Shown piece after piece: positions 40,990-48,798 of a stretch of DNA of 48,798 nt. Location of the stretch: NCBI GenBank assembly GCA_937949725.1, contig CALECT010000005.1, positions 1 through 48,798 on the forward strand, written 5' to 3'. The position numbers were made by a program, and so were the translations under genes. Under the pieces are notes generated by a model. It was not told the DNA's origin. It made no database searches and saw only the letters and a list, made by a program, of their open reading frames with translations. This DNA comes from an uncultured Pseudanabaenaceae cyanobacterium. Lineage in GTDB: Bacteria; Cyanobacteriota; Cyanobacteriia; PCC-9006; JAAUQQ01. Numbering within the stretch: position 1 is the first letter of the stretch; each line of letters starts with the position of its first letter.

Positions 40990-42491
40990 ATCATTTACTG
41001 GAAGATAGCTCCCTGACTTGGAGTCTCGGATTAATCGTCATCTATCCCCTGCTAATGATTGCATTGGGTGAAGCCATGTTGCGGCTTCGTCACCGCCCCT
41101 TACTGCACCAGACGCTTAGGGCGGTTCGCAATTTAGTCATGCCAGCTTTAGCAGTTTTCATTCTGCTCTCGCGGGTGATTCGCTTAGATGGAGAACAAAC
41201 TCCCCTCCGTGTCGCTCAAACTGTGCTGTGGGTGCTACTCATCCATGTCATCTTGCAGCTGGCGAACCAACTACTGCTCGCTCGTGAACGAGATGAAAAT
41301 AACCGTGCCCATGTCCCCAAACTACTGCGAGATTTAATTCGGTTTGCGCTCGTTGCTTTGGGAGCAGCGATCGTCCTCTCTACGGTTTGGGGAGCAGACC
41401 TCGGTGGTGTCGTTGCCGCGCTAGGTGTCGGTTCTATCGTTCTAGGTCTGGCTCTCCAAGATGCCCTAGGCAACCTTTTCTCGGGTTTAGCGTTGCTGAT
41501 CGAACAGCCCTTTGCAGTGGGCGATTGGATTCAGGTTGGTGATGACACTGGCAAAATCGTTGAAGTCAACTGGCGTGCAGTACATCTCATCACCAGAGAG
41601 CAAGAGTTGATCATTGTTCCCAACTCAATTTTGGCCGGCCAGACGCTGCAAAATTTTCGACGCCCCCAGCGTCTCCACGTTGAGCCAGTAGATCTCGGTT
41701 TTTCCTATGACGATCCACCCAACGTAGTCAAGCAAGTTCTCAAAGAAACAGCACTTGCGACCATTGGCGTCCTAACCGAGCCCGCTCCTGTCATTCAAAC
41801 CATTTCCTATGATGACTCTTCTATTGGTTATCGCGTTCGATTATTTCTAGCTGATTACGAGCAAGTCCCGGCAGTCCGAGACGACTTCATGTCCCGTGTT
41901 TGGTACTCTGCCCAACGCAATAAGCTCAACATACCGTTTCCGATTCGAACGGTGTATCACCAGCCCATTACTCAGCCAACGCTCGAAGACTTGGTGGCTG
42001 AACGCGTCTTAAAACTACGATCGCTCCCCCTATTCCTCACCTTAGAAACGGATGAGCTAGAGTTACTGGCCAGAACTTCAGAATTACGCAGCTTTGGCCA
42101 GGGGGAACCCATACTCCGCATCGGAGAGACAAAAATCCGCATGCACATGCTTGTGAAAGGTCGCGTAGAGATGACTGTCCCCAATAGCCAAGGCATTAAT
42201 GTTGCGATCGCCACCCTCGACCAGGGCAACTTCTTTGGGGAATCAGCATTGCTCTCTCGCCAAACCACCACAGCAAATATCCTGGCCAAAGACGACGTAG
42301 AAGTTCTATTACTAGACACCCCCACACTCCAACCAGTCCTCAACAGAAATCCGAATATTTTGGCCAATATCGACTCAGTGATCGAGCAACGCAGAAGCGG
42401 AGCAACAACAACCTCAATAGGAGGCACAAACCTAGCAACTAAGGAAGCGCTTCCATGGCGAAACATTAACAATGGAAAAGTTACCCACTAG
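40977..42491 (+). CDS. MscS-family channel with C-terminal cyclic-nucleotide-binding-like domain
   Basis: A 504-residue membrane protein. N-terminal helices lie at about 16-35, 46-66, 78-98 and 115-140. The pore-lining MscS helix (VVAALGVGSIVLGLALQDAL) at about 143-165 leads into the beta domain (FAVGDWIQVGDDTGKIVEVN, IVPNSILAGQTLQNF), which ends near 335 (IPFPIRTVYHQPI). Residues about 350-475 are a cAMP-binding-type beta-roll: LRIGETKIRMHMLVKGRVEM and GNFFGESALLSRQTTTANIL. In canonical phosphate-binding cassettes the last stretch has an Arg (x-PRxAT); the aligned residue here is Thr431. This architecture matches the bacterial cyclic-nucleotide-gated (bCNG) branch of MscS channels. The start has a GGGGGAG Shine-Dalgarno inside the cyclase-like gene, so the two are translationally coupled. 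Confidence 0.9.
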   Translation: MPFLNHLLEDSSLTWSLGLIVIYPLLMIALGEAMLRLRHRPLLHQTLRAVRNLVMPALAVFILLSRVIRLDGEQTPLRVAQTVLWVLLIHVILQLANQLLLARERDENNRAHVPKLLRDLIRFALVALGAAIVLSTVWGADLGGVVAALGVGSIVLGLALQDALGNLFSGLALLIEQPFAVGDWIQVGDDTGKIVEVNWRAVHLITREQELIIVPNSILAGQTLQNFRRPQRLHVEPVDLGFSYDDPPNVVKQVLKETALATIGVLTEPAPVIQTISYDDSSIGYRVRLFLADYEQVPAVRDDFMSRVWYSAQRNKLNIPFPIRTVYHQPITQPTLEDLVAERVLKLRSLPLFLTLETDELELLARTSELRSFGQGEPILRIGETKIRMHMLVKGRVEMTVPNSQGINVAIATLDQGNFFGESALLSRQTTTANILAKDDVEVLLLDTPTLQPVLNRNPNILANIDSVIEQRRSGATTTSIGGTNLATKEALPWRNINNGKVTH

Positions 42492-42543
42492 TGAGTATTC
42501 AGATGCTTGCTATCTAGGTCAGAAAGCACTAAACACATACTCA

Positions 42544-43638
42544 CTAAGCAGCATTTTTACGAACACGCCCCTTGAGCAAAGGTTTACGATGGCGGAAACG
42601 TACCTTTGGGCGGCGGTGCAACATTCGAGCGATCGTTACCCCAGTAATAGCCTGATAACTAAACCAAACTAAGAACGTACAAATCACGACCATTAGTGCA
42701 ACTTCCATCTCAGGAACGTCAGCTAAATTCCAATGCCTCATCAGCAGTTGCGAAAGCAAGCGGCTGCCAAAAGCCCCGATAGCAGCACTCACAGCACCAC
42801 CAAACGTAGAACTCAACAACCAGCGGTAGGCATGCCTCACTCGGCGAGAAACCGAAAGCCACTGCAATAAGCCCAGAACAAAGAATCCTGAAAAGCCTGC
42901 AGCAAAGGGCATGACGATCCCTCGGAAAATGCTGCCATCCATCGAGAAAGGCAACAGTCCCACCAATCTCAACATCCAATCTTGGCCATAGAACAACAGC
43001 CCCAACCCCGTAGCCAAACCCATCGGTAAGCCAATCGCCGTCGCCCACTTCCACAACGTCGCGCGGCGTAAGCGTTGCAAAAGCACCTCCGTTTGGGCAT
43101 CCCCTAGAATTAGGCCCCAAAAAAACAGCGCTGCCACCGCGATCATCGTCACCTGAGCACCTAACTGAGGACGATCCCAGCCCAAATCACTAGCGATCAC
43201 CATAAGTGCCAGCACCACGGCAGCCAGCACAACCAAAAAGACAAAGCTCACCCCTAAACCGATCGCTTGCCAATGAGCCCAAATTCGAAAACAACGCCGA
43301 AACACACTCCGCCGCCGCCGCCGCAATGCCCGCCTTTCATTAGCGGGCAACAAAGGAATATCCTCCTGCCACCCCAGCTCCTCATCTCCATACCGCTTCG
43401 CATAAATTCGAGCCTCATCAATGGAGGCTGCAGACAAACGCTCTAAGGCTTGCCTAAGATAGCCCACCACAGTTTGTTGAGGTGGCACAGCTCGTGCCTC
43501 CAAGGTGATGTGCAAGCAGGAGCCCTCCCGCGAGGCTTGAGCCGTAATACCTCGGGGTTCTAGCTGTTGATTAATCAACTGCGTAATCGCCCGCGCATCT
43601 CCCTGTTTAGCAAGTTGTACCGTGGCGGACATTGTCAT
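42544..43638 (-). CDS. Polytopic membrane protein with conserved N-terminal cyanobacterial domain
   Basis: A 364-residue protein. Residues 5-95 are a small soluble domain (LAKQGDARAITQLINQQLEP, RGITAQASREGSCLHITLEA, then AALERL-type helices and EARIYAKRYG). From memory this domain recurs at the N-terminus of diverse cyanobacterial proteins. A very basic segment (ERRALRRRRRSVFRRCFRIW) precedes about seven membrane helices from 125 to 345 (IGLGVSFVFLVVLAAVVLAL, GLILGDAQTEVLL, GFFVLGLLQWLSV, ALMVVICTFLVWFSYQAI). The tail is basic. I do not recognise the transport or enzymatic family. It is convergent with the channel gene, 52 bases apart. Confidence 0.78.
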   Translation of the reverse strand: MTMSATVQLAKQGDARAITQLINQQLEPRGITAQASREGSCLHITLEARAVPPQQTVVGYLRQALERLSAASIDEARIYAKRYGDEELGWQEDIPLLPANERRALRRRRRSVFRRCFRIWAHWQAIGLGVSFVFLVVLAAVVLALMVIASDLGWDRPQLGAQVTMIAVAALFFWGLILGDAQTEVLLQRLRRATLWKWATAIGLPMGLATGLGLLFYGQDWMLRLVGLLPFSMDGSIFRGIVMPFAAGFSGFFVLGLLQWLSVSRRVRHAYRWLLSSTFGGAVSAAIGAFGSRLLSQLLMRHWNLADVPEMEVALMVVICTFLVWFSYQAITGVTIARMLHRRPKVRFRHRKPLLKGRVRKNAA

Positions 43639-44169
43639 GGCGCAGTGCTATGGCGACGAGTAAAGGCCGCATTACGTGATATCACAGATCCTAAAGGCAT
43701 ATAGCCCCGGCCGAAACCGTAGCAAAGGCTTTTCTCGTGGATGCTCGCTGTCGGCGACTCACATAAATCGATGTATTTTATACTCACTCGTAGGTTTAGA
43801 ATACTGCCTCTAAATATTGGGTAATGCGACTTAGCGACTGGAGGTCAGGATACATTGCCAAAATTCAGCGGAAATAACAGCCCAATAGCTGATTTCTTCA
43901 GCGAGTCCCAACGGAATGGGACAGGCTCGTATAACATGGTTAGTCGATACGAATATTAAGGAAATTCACGGATGTCCTTAATCCTCTGACGTAACTCTGG
44001 CACATTGCATAGGCCTACTTGCCAGTTATGGGCAGTACCCCCCGTAGGATCTTTCAAATCTGTCCATCATTGGGAATCGCTTTTCGCCCACCTTCGGGGA
44101 ACCCTAGGGCTACGCATAGCTGCATTTCATTTGTCTAGAGTCCCAGACTCAGCACGGTAGTCACACAAC
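43639..44169. other. Gene-free divergent region before the pseudo-kinase gene
   Basis: About 530 bases between divergent genes. Small hairpins occur at about 43906-43924 (GTCCCA with TGGGAC) and 43958-43982 (TAAGGA with TCCTTA). No coding sequence, tRNA or known RNA family is recognised. Confidence 0.5.
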
Positions 44170-45711
44170 ATGAATGGTTTAGAAACTCGATTGTTCTGTC
44201 GTCTTGATGGCTTGAGCGCCGCTGCCCGAGAACAGCAGCGCCTCTTCACTGTTGCTGAACTCGGTCTCCTCGAAGCGGATAGTATCCCGGTATTTGAAGA
44301 AGCGTCCCAAACAGCAGCGCAATTTCTCGGGGCTCCAGTCTGCTGGATGAGTGTTCTAGACAGAGATACCCTCTGGCTCAAAGCTTCAATTGGGCTGTCG
44401 AAGCTAGGCCTGATGAATAGCCTAGCCAAAACTCGCCGCATGGCTAGGGAAGATTCATTTGATACTCACGTTGTAGATAGCCAGCAAGTGTTGGCTCTCA
44501 GTGATGCAGCCATGCATCCCGCTTTCTCCCAAAGTGCCCTGGTCCAACAATTTGGCATTCGAGCCTATCTGGGCGCTCCCTTAGTTGTCTCAGGGGGTCA
44601 CTGCTTGGGTACCCTGGCAATCCTCTATTCTGAACCCAAAGAATTCACAGAGAAGGATGTTCAATCCCTGGAGCTTGTAGCTCGCTGGTGTGTGAGTGAA
44701 TTTGAACGGGATCAGGCGATCGCAAACAACACTGCCGCAATTAGCCCAGCAAGTCCACAGGCTCTTTCTAGTAGTGATCTTCCCCTGCGATCATCTTCAT
44801 CAAACAGCAGCATCAGCTTGCAAGGCCAACGGTCTACCCCAATTACTTCGACTTCATCTCAACAAGACGACCCGAGCCCTTTACGGCTAAAACTAGTCGG
44901 TCAGCTCACCCAACAGCTACGCGCCCCCCTCACAGCAGTCCTCGGCATGGCAGGAATGCTCAGCCGTGAAATCTACGGACCTCTAACCGATAAACAACGA
45001 GAATACCTAGAGGTTATTCAACGTAGCGGCCAGACTCTACTGTCGCTCATCCAGGAAATAATGGACCTGGCAGCCCTCGAAAACGACCAAAACGGGCTAA
45101 ATCTCACCCCAGTTGATATCGAGCTACTATCCCAAAAAGTGCTCCACTCCCTAACTCCCATGGGGAATCAGCAAGACCTGCAACTGCAATGCTCTGTAGA
45201 GCCCGGTAAACGCGTCTGGCGCTTAGACAAAGATAAGCTTCGCCAAATGCTCTACCATCTGGTGTTCAGCATTATTCAATCTGCAAACGGGGGTAGCGTC
45301 ATCAAGCTCCACATCTCCCGAAAAACAGACCAACTACAATTGTCCCTATGGGTTTCCCATCCTTGGCTAGGAGAAGGGCTCCCTCCCAACAATGAAGGTG
45401 AGAATCTTGCAGTCCTTCCTGTGAGCACCAATGAACTGAGTAGCTCTTTGGGAGAAGTAGATTCTGGTGGCGTAGCGACTGTGCAACGCCTACTCGGTGA
45501 ACTTGCAAAACCCCTCAATAGCGAAAACCTCAACGAGCTTCTCCAGGCAACAAGCGCAGAGCGTCCCGAGAATCTACGTTTACTCCTCAGTCGTCACCTC
45601 GCCGAGATCCAGGGTGGACAACTGTTTGTTCAGAGCTCCTCAGAATCGGGGTACCGCTATATTGCTCTACTTCCCATCAGTAACTTCACAGAAGATAACA
45701 ACAGCCTTTAA
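44170..45711 (+). CDS. GAF-domain histidine-kinase-like protein lacking the phospho-acceptor His
   Basis: A 513-residue soluble protein. A GAF domain at about 35-180 (ASQTAAQFLGAPVCWMSVLD, SFDTHVVDSQQ, YLGAPLVVSGGHCLGTLAIL) is followed by a Ser-rich linker (190-235). A dimerisation helix pair then reads KLVGQLTQQLRAPLTAVLGM and REYLEVIQRSGQTLLSLIQE. The HisKA consensus SHELRTPL is TQQLRAPL here, so the phosphorylated His is Gln248. The C-terminal region occupies the place of the ATPase domain but lacks a clear N-box (LYHLVFSIIQSAN) and DxGxG. Such proteins are commonly annotated as sensor kinases in cyanobacteria. Autophosphorylation is unlikely; a scaffold or partner-controlling role is inference. 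A strong terminator follows. Confidence 0.85.
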   Translation: MNGLETRLFCRLDGLSAAAREQQRLFTVAELGLLEADSIPVFEEASQTAAQFLGAPVCWMSVLDRDTLWLKASIGLSKLGLMNSLAKTRRMAREDSFDTHVVDSQQVLALSDAAMHPAFSQSALVQQFGIRAYLGAPLVVSGGHCLGTLAILYSEPKEFTEKDVQSLELVARWCVSEFERDQAIANNTAAISPASPQALSSSDLPLRSSSSNSSISLQGQRSTPITSTSSQQDDPSPLRLKLVGQLTQQLRAPLTAVLGMAGMLSREIYGPLTDKQREYLEVIQRSGQTLLSLIQEIMDLAALENDQNGLNLTPVDIELLSQKVLHSLTPMGNQQDLQLQCSVEPGKRVWRLDKDKLRQMLYHLVFSIIQSANGGSVIKLHISRKTDQLQLSLWVSHPWLGEGLPPNNEGENLAVLPVSTNELSSSLGEVDSGGVATVQRLLGELAKPLNSENLNELLQATSAERPENLRLLLSRHLAEIQGGQLFVQSSSESGYRYIALLPISNFTEDNNSL

Positions 45712-45764
45712 TAAAGTTTGCTGCTTGCCCCATCTTAAAGCGTTGGTCCAACTCATCGACGACT

Positions 45765-45807
45765 AAAACGAAACGCCCATTCATTGAATGAAAGGGCGTT
45801 TCGTTTT
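45765..45807. terminator. Rho-independent terminator after the pseudo-kinase gene
   Basis: AAAACGAAACGCCC and GGGCGTTTCGTTTT form a 14-bp perfect stem around a 15-base loop that is itself partly self-complementary. The T-rich right arm (plus strand) lies about 80 bases after the stop. The A-rich left arm makes it usable from the minus strand too. Confidence 0.85.
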
Positions 45808-45877
45808 AAGCAAGCATGGCTATTGTGCATCCCTAGACTTTGAACAGAGCTCCCATGCGCATAGGGAGCAGCGAGCA

Positions 45878-45961
45878 ATGGCTGAGATAACCCCTAATTC
45901 AGACCAACGACTCGCCAGCTCCTTTAATAGCATCACTCAACAATCCCAAGAGTCGTCATAA
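45878..45961 (+). CDS. Possible 27-residue peptide gene
   Basis: An ATG at 45878, about ten bases after GGGAG, opens a short frame that begins MAEITPNSDQRLASSF and ends QQSQESS with a TAA. The composition (Ser/Gln-rich, hydrophilic) is compatible with a peptide, but nothing else supports expression. Confidence 0.2.
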   Translation: MAEITPNSDQRLASSFNSITQQSQESS

Positions 45962-46019
45962 CCTCCAGAAGCGAGGTTCAACGAAAATGGGCTATTCAAC
46001 TGCTCAACAAACAGAACCT

Positions 46020-46895
46020 CTAGACTCCAATCCCTCGAACAACCTCAACGCCATTCTGCACCAATACAACCTGAGGCTCTGCGGTCGTCGTCTCAATCCG
46101 GCGGAGCTCCACCTGCCCCCCCACCAAACGAGCACCCGGCTGAACGGTTCGACTCAGTGTTCCATCACCTTCATTAATAATGACTGCAGTTTGATCACCT
46201 AGCTGGACAACTCCCTTGATTTCCACAGCCTCAGCTAAAGCAGTAGGCGATGTGGCTTCAGGAAGTATCGCCACAGGAGAAGCAACCGGAGGCAAGACAC
46301 TAGAAGGAGGAACAACTAACTGGGGAGGATTCGGAGCTATAGCGATAACCGGCTGTTCTTGAGGAACAAGCACCGTTGGTGCAGCAGGAGGAAGCTCCAC
46401 TGGTGCATCAACTGTAGACACAGGAATCAGAGAGGCTCCAGGCTCAGGACCTAGACCAACATTGGGAATAGGCGGTAGTGATGTAGAAGCCTCAGCAGAC
46501 AAAAAACGCACTTCAAAATCTGGCTGCTCTGCCAACGCAAACGGATTATCTCGACCCGCCTTAGAAGAAGAAACCAGTACAGAAGACTTTCGGGCTTTCG
46601 CGATAGCCGCTGTATGGCCCAAAGATGGCTTAGCCGCATTTGCCTGGGCAGACTTAGACAATGAGGAATCTTGACTAGACACAAATCCCTCTAAACCATT
46701 AGCAGAAGTCTCAACAATCTGGGAAATGTTAGAGGGTGACGGACGCACTGCTCCCGCATCCGCTACAGCGAGATTTCCAGCATCTCCTTGAGCCTCTGCA
46801 AATAACCCAGCATCATTAACAGTACTGTTCTGGGAGCTACAGCCCACAGTCAATGAGGCGATCGCGAGAAAGGTTACCAGCTGAGCGCTTTTCAT
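46020..46895 (-). CDS. Lipoprotein with PilP/GspC-like C-terminal domain
   Basis: A 291-residue protein with a signal peptide and lipobox LTVGC (acylated Cys19), and a good AGAGGA Shine-Dalgarno. The middle is low-complexity and rich in Ser, Ala and Pro (PPIPNVGLGPEPGASL, then PPAAPTVLVPQEQP). The final 75 residues form a compact beta domain: VEIKGVVQLGDQTAVIINEG, then SRTVQPGARLVGGQVELRRI, ending VVLVQNGVEVVRGIGV. The pattern (GVV-x-x-G-x-x-A-x-I, V-x-x-G-x-x-L-x-G-x-V, V-x-L-x-x-N-G) is that of PilP and the GspC HR domain, which link inner-membrane and outer-membrane parts of type IV pilus or type II secretion machines. No other pilus genes are in the window, so involvement in pili is inference. 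Confidence 0.75.
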   Translation of the reverse strand: MKSAQLVTFLAIASLTVGCSSQNSTVNDAGLFAEAQGDAGNLAVADAGAVRPSPSNISQIVETSANGLEGFVSSQDSSLSKSAQANAAKPSLGHTAAIAKARKSSVLVSSSKAGRDNPFALAEQPDFEVRFLSAEASTSLPPIPNVGLGPEPGASLIPVSTVDAPVELPPAAPTVLVPQEQPVIAIAPNPPQLVVPPSSVLPPVASPVAILPEATSPTALAEAVEIKGVVQLGDQTAVIINEGDGTLSRTVQPGARLVGGQVELRRIETTTAEPQVVLVQNGVEVVRGIGV

Positions 46896-47211
46896 AGAAG
46901 TCCTCTTTCAGAGCAGTGTTCTTACAAAGAGTCATCATGAAAAGCAAGTCTCAGAAGACGATGCCCAGAAATCAGACTTCAACAAGAACGGTGGAAAGTC
47001 TAACAGATATTGTCAAGATTGCGGAGTAAACGCACGACCAAGCGGCAAAATGCATGCGAGCCACCTCCAACATCCAATATTTCCAGCATGCTCCAGTTAT
47101 GAGCAAGCCGGTAGAGATACTCTAAAGAAAAGACGTCACTGCTTTACAACAAGCAGTGACGTCCTAGAAACTGAATTGACCAAACCAAAGTAAGGCAGAG
47201 ACCAACAAGAG
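46896..47211. other. Gene-free stretch between the lipoprotein and the small conserved gene
   Basis: About 315 bases with the terminator at 47132-47163 and the promoter side of the lipoprotein gene. No coding sequence. Confidence 0.5.
47132..47163 (-). terminator. Rho-independent terminator after the small conserved gene
   Basis: GACGTCACTGCTT and AAGCAGTGACGTC form a 13-bp perfect stem with a 6-base loop. On the minus strand it is followed by TTTTCTTT. It lies about 50 bases past the stop at 47212. Confidence 0.88.
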
Positions 47212-47427
47212 CTACATGACAGTTTTTCTCGAAGCGAGAGCCTGCTCCAACTGAATCAACAAAGAATCGACTTCCGCTTGAATATACAGATATTCTGCTT
47301 GATGATCCGCCTTATAAAGACGCTTCAGACGTTCAACAAACTCATCTTGCTCAATGCTTAAATGCTCTGCACTAATAGGACCCAAAACGGCTCGCGATAC
47401 GGGAGCCTCAAAAGTTTGACTCATCAT
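47212..47427 (-). CDS. Small conserved soluble protein of unknown function
   Basis: A 71-residue protein: MSQTFEAPVSRAVLGPISAE, then a helical region QDEFVERLKRLYKADHQAEY and LYIQAEVDSLLIQLEQAL. Its amphipathic helices suggest a coiled coil or small helical bundle. From memory, very similar short proteins with the LYxADHQAEYLYIQAEVDSLL core are widespread in cyanobacteria, which supports it as a real gene. Two adjacent ATGs (47427 and 47424) are possible starts. It has its own terminator and A+T-rich upstream sequence, so it is likely monocistronic. Confidence 0.78.
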   Translation of the reverse strand: MMSQTFEAPVSRAVLGPISAEHLSIEQDEFVERLKRLYKADHQAEYLYIQAEVDSLLIQLEQALASRKTVM

Positions 47428-47736
47428 GGCGTTAATAGCTATTAATACTCATCAGCAAAAAGGCACAGCAGTAATCGTACACCCATTTTATTCTTTCGAC
47501 GCATTCAATAGTCCTTAAGTTGCCTTAGCGAAACGGTCTCAACGAGAGAAAGAGTTCTCTTAACGACGATTTCAGTTATCTTTTCATTCTCAAATCTCCA
47601 AATTTATGGATGAAAAGAAAAAACAACATTTTGCGAATGAAGAGGAATCGAGATTAGAAGAGTCAAACTGCTCAATAGCATGTCAGCATAGAGAAATGCA
47701 GTGGTAACAGCTCGGACTAATTAGTTAAGTATTATC
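47428..47736. other. Divergent A+T-rich intergenic region before cysE
   Basis: About 310 A+T-rich bases with the promoters of the small gene (minus) and cysE (plus). No specific operator or riboswitch is recognised. Confidence 0.5.
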
Positions 47737-48483
47737 GTGTTGAGAATAGTTCTAGCAGACTTCAAAATCATCTTCGAGCGTGACCCTGCAGCCCGGAATT
47801 GGCTAGAGGTACTTCTCTGCTATCCAGGCTTACATGCGCTCCTATTGCATCGTCTGGCCAATAAACTCTACCAATTAAGATTACCCGTAATTCCTCGTGT
47901 CATTTCACAGATAGCAAGGCTGTTAACCGGCATAGAAATTCATCCTGGTGCAAGTATTGGCAAAGGAGTATTTATTGATCATGGCATGGGAGTTGTTGTA
48001 GGTGAGACAGCAATAGTCGGTGACTATAGTCTCATTTATCAAGGTGTCACCTTAGGAGGCACTGGAAAAGAAAGTGGGAAACGCCATCCCAGCCTAGGAA
48101 AGAACGTTGTTGTAGGAGCAGGCGCCAAAGTACTGGGCAACATCAACATCAGCGAGAACGTTCGTATAGGTGCTGGCTCTGTTGTGCTACGAGATGTTCC
48201 ATCAGACTGCACGGTCGTAGGTATTCCTGGACGGATTGTTTATAGAGCAGGCAGCAAGGTTGAGCCATTAGACCATGCCAAATTACCCGATTCAGAAGCC
48301 AAAGTTATTCGCATGCTACTAGACCGCATAGAAAATCTAGAAACTCAGTTAAGTTCTCTACAGACAACAGAAAAAAGCGCGGAAAGATCAACAAACAACA
48401 CTAAGGAACAATCCTTCCCTAAAGGTAGTTGTTCCTTGGGAAATAAGGAGATAGAAGAATTCCTAGGTGGTGCCGGAATTTAA
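47737..48483 (+). CDS. cysE: Serine O-acetyltransferase (CysE)
   Basis: A 248-residue protein starting at GTG. The N-terminal helical part reads IIFERDPAARNWLEVLLCYP and ALLLHRLANKLYQLRLPVIP. The hexapeptide-repeat beta-helix begins at TGIEIHPGASIGKGVFIDHG and includes GMGVVVGETAIVGDYSLIYQ, GVTLGGTGKESGKRHPSLG and AGSVVLRDVPSDCTVVGIPG. These motifs are diagnostic of the short (EpsC-like) serine acetyltransferase, which makes O-acetylserine from serine and acetyl-CoA, the first step of cysteine synthesis. The C-terminal 50 residues are a variable polar tail. The start lacks a strong Shine-Dalgarno sequence. The gene runs towards the rRNA operon, with a shared terminator in between. Confidence 0.93.
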   Translation: MLRIVLADFKIIFERDPAARNWLEVLLCYPGLHALLLHRLANKLYQLRLPVIPRVISQIARLLTGIEIHPGASIGKGVFIDHGMGVVVGETAIVGDYSLIYQGVTLGGTGKESGKRHPSLGKNVVVGAGAKVLGNINISENVRIGAGSVVLRDVPSDCTVVGIPGRIVYRAGSKVEPLDHAKLPDSEAKVIRMLLDRIENLETQLSSLQTTEKSAERSTNNTKEQSFPKGSCSLGNKEIEEFLGGAGI

Positions 48484-48616
48484 AGAGCTAGAATTACATT
48501 ATTCTCCACAAATTTTCTATATTCCATTTAGCCCCCGACCGAAGATACAAAAAATTCCCCCAAATATCGCAAGTAGAAAAACAAATTCCTAGAGACTGTC
48601 GTTAAATTTCAAAACC

Positions 48617-48655
48617 AAGAAAGCTCCTAGACTTACGCAGTCTAGGAGCTTTCTT
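48617..48655. terminator. Bidirectional terminator between cysE and the rRNA operon
   Basis: AAGAAAGCTCCTAGACT and AGTCTAGGAGCTTTCTT form a 17-bp perfect stem with a 5-base loop. On the plus strand it continues TTAAG, on the minus strand GGTTTTG. It lies 134 bases after cysE and 11 bases past the 3' end of the 5S rRNA, so it should end both transcripts. Confidence 0.88.
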
Positions 48656-48665
48656 TTAAGAGTTA

Positions 48666-48783
48666 CCCTGGCATCGAGCTAGTTTCACAAGCAGCTTCCC
48701 GCTCACTATATTCGCCGCAGATGCGTTTCACAACCGAGTTCGAGATGGGTCGGAGTGGGGCCACATCGCCATTGACACCAGGA
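48666..48783 (-). rRNA. rrf: 5S ribosomal RNA
   Basis: On the minus strand the sequence starts TCCTGGTGTCAATGGCGATG and contains the conserved loops CCACTCCGACCCATCTCGAA and CTCGGTTGTGAAACGCA, ending GAGCTCGATGCCAGGG. The terminal stem pairs CCTGGTGTC with GATGCCAGG. Length about 118, typical for cyanobacterial 5S. Beyond 48783 the remaining bases belong to the 23S-5S spacer, so the rest of the rRNA operon lies off the right edge. Confidence 0.95.
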
Positions 48784-48798
48784 ATTTTATCGAACCCT

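Larger units (their letters stand above)
45712..46019. other. Convergent intergenic region after the pseudo-kinase gene
   Basis: Contains the terminator at 45765-45807 and a possible small reading frame at 45878-45961, listed separately. Nothing else is evident. Confidence 0.5.

Noticed and set aside
45987..46202. 71-codon plus-strand frame
   Set aside because: Most of it is antisense to the PilP-like lipoprotein gene, which has a lipobox and a good ribosome-binding site.

Overview
The window comes from a cyanobacterium. Three things show this: the palindrome GCGATCGC (HIP1) recurs throughout; there is a 39-residue photosystem II gene (psbY); and many genes belong to families known mainly or only from cyanobacteria (CrtD desaturase, arogenate-type TyrA, TIGR02652, ComFB proteins, a DUF1400 hydrolase, an SLH-domain envelope protein). 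It reads as ordinary chromosome. I see no phage, insertion sequence or CRISPR array. The right edge enters an rRNA operon through its 5S gene, on the minus strand.

Layout. Bases 1-7735 are minus-strand envelope genes: a GT4 glycosyltransferase cut by the edge, an SLH protein, a secreted alpha/beta hydrolase and a Wza-type polysaccharide export protein. Between them lies decayed DNA with remnants of a TPR protein and an SLC13-type transporter. Bases 8375-21534 hold a large acidic one-TM protein, a GT39-like membrane glycosyltransferase, crtD, a membrane-anchored helical-repeat protein with an EPYYEP tandem tail, tyrA and a pentapeptide-repeat protein. Bases 21595-31229 hold a BamE-like lipoprotein, a DinG-like protein without a Walker A motif, a long structured leader followed by a lysozyme-like secreted protein, an AAA+ ATPase overlapping a VOC/glyoxalase gene, a TIGR02652 protein, a gamma-carbonic anhydrase and psbY. 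Bases 31427-38520 hold trmFO, two ComFB paralogues, rnz, a SpoIID-domain gene and a small membrane protein.

Bases 38833-45711 are the most interesting part. A Cache-HAMP-class III cyclase protein, in which both metal-binding aspartates are replaced, overlaps by 13 bases an MscS-type channel with a C-terminal cyclic-nucleotide-binding domain, in which the phosphate-binding arginine also appears replaced. A GAF/histidine-kinase-like protein about 1.7 kb downstream has Gln where the phospho-acceptor His should be. These look like two signalling units that keep the architecture but not the classical chemistry. The window ends with a PilP-like lipoprotein, a small conserved protein, cysE and the 5S rRNA.

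Several genes plausibly serve the envelope: both glycosyltransferases, the SLH protein, Wza, the lysozyme-like and SpoIID proteins, and the lipoproteins. The rest is dispersed housekeeping (tyrA, cysE, trmFO, rnz, crtD, psbY). All identifications come from reading the sequence; no database search was run.
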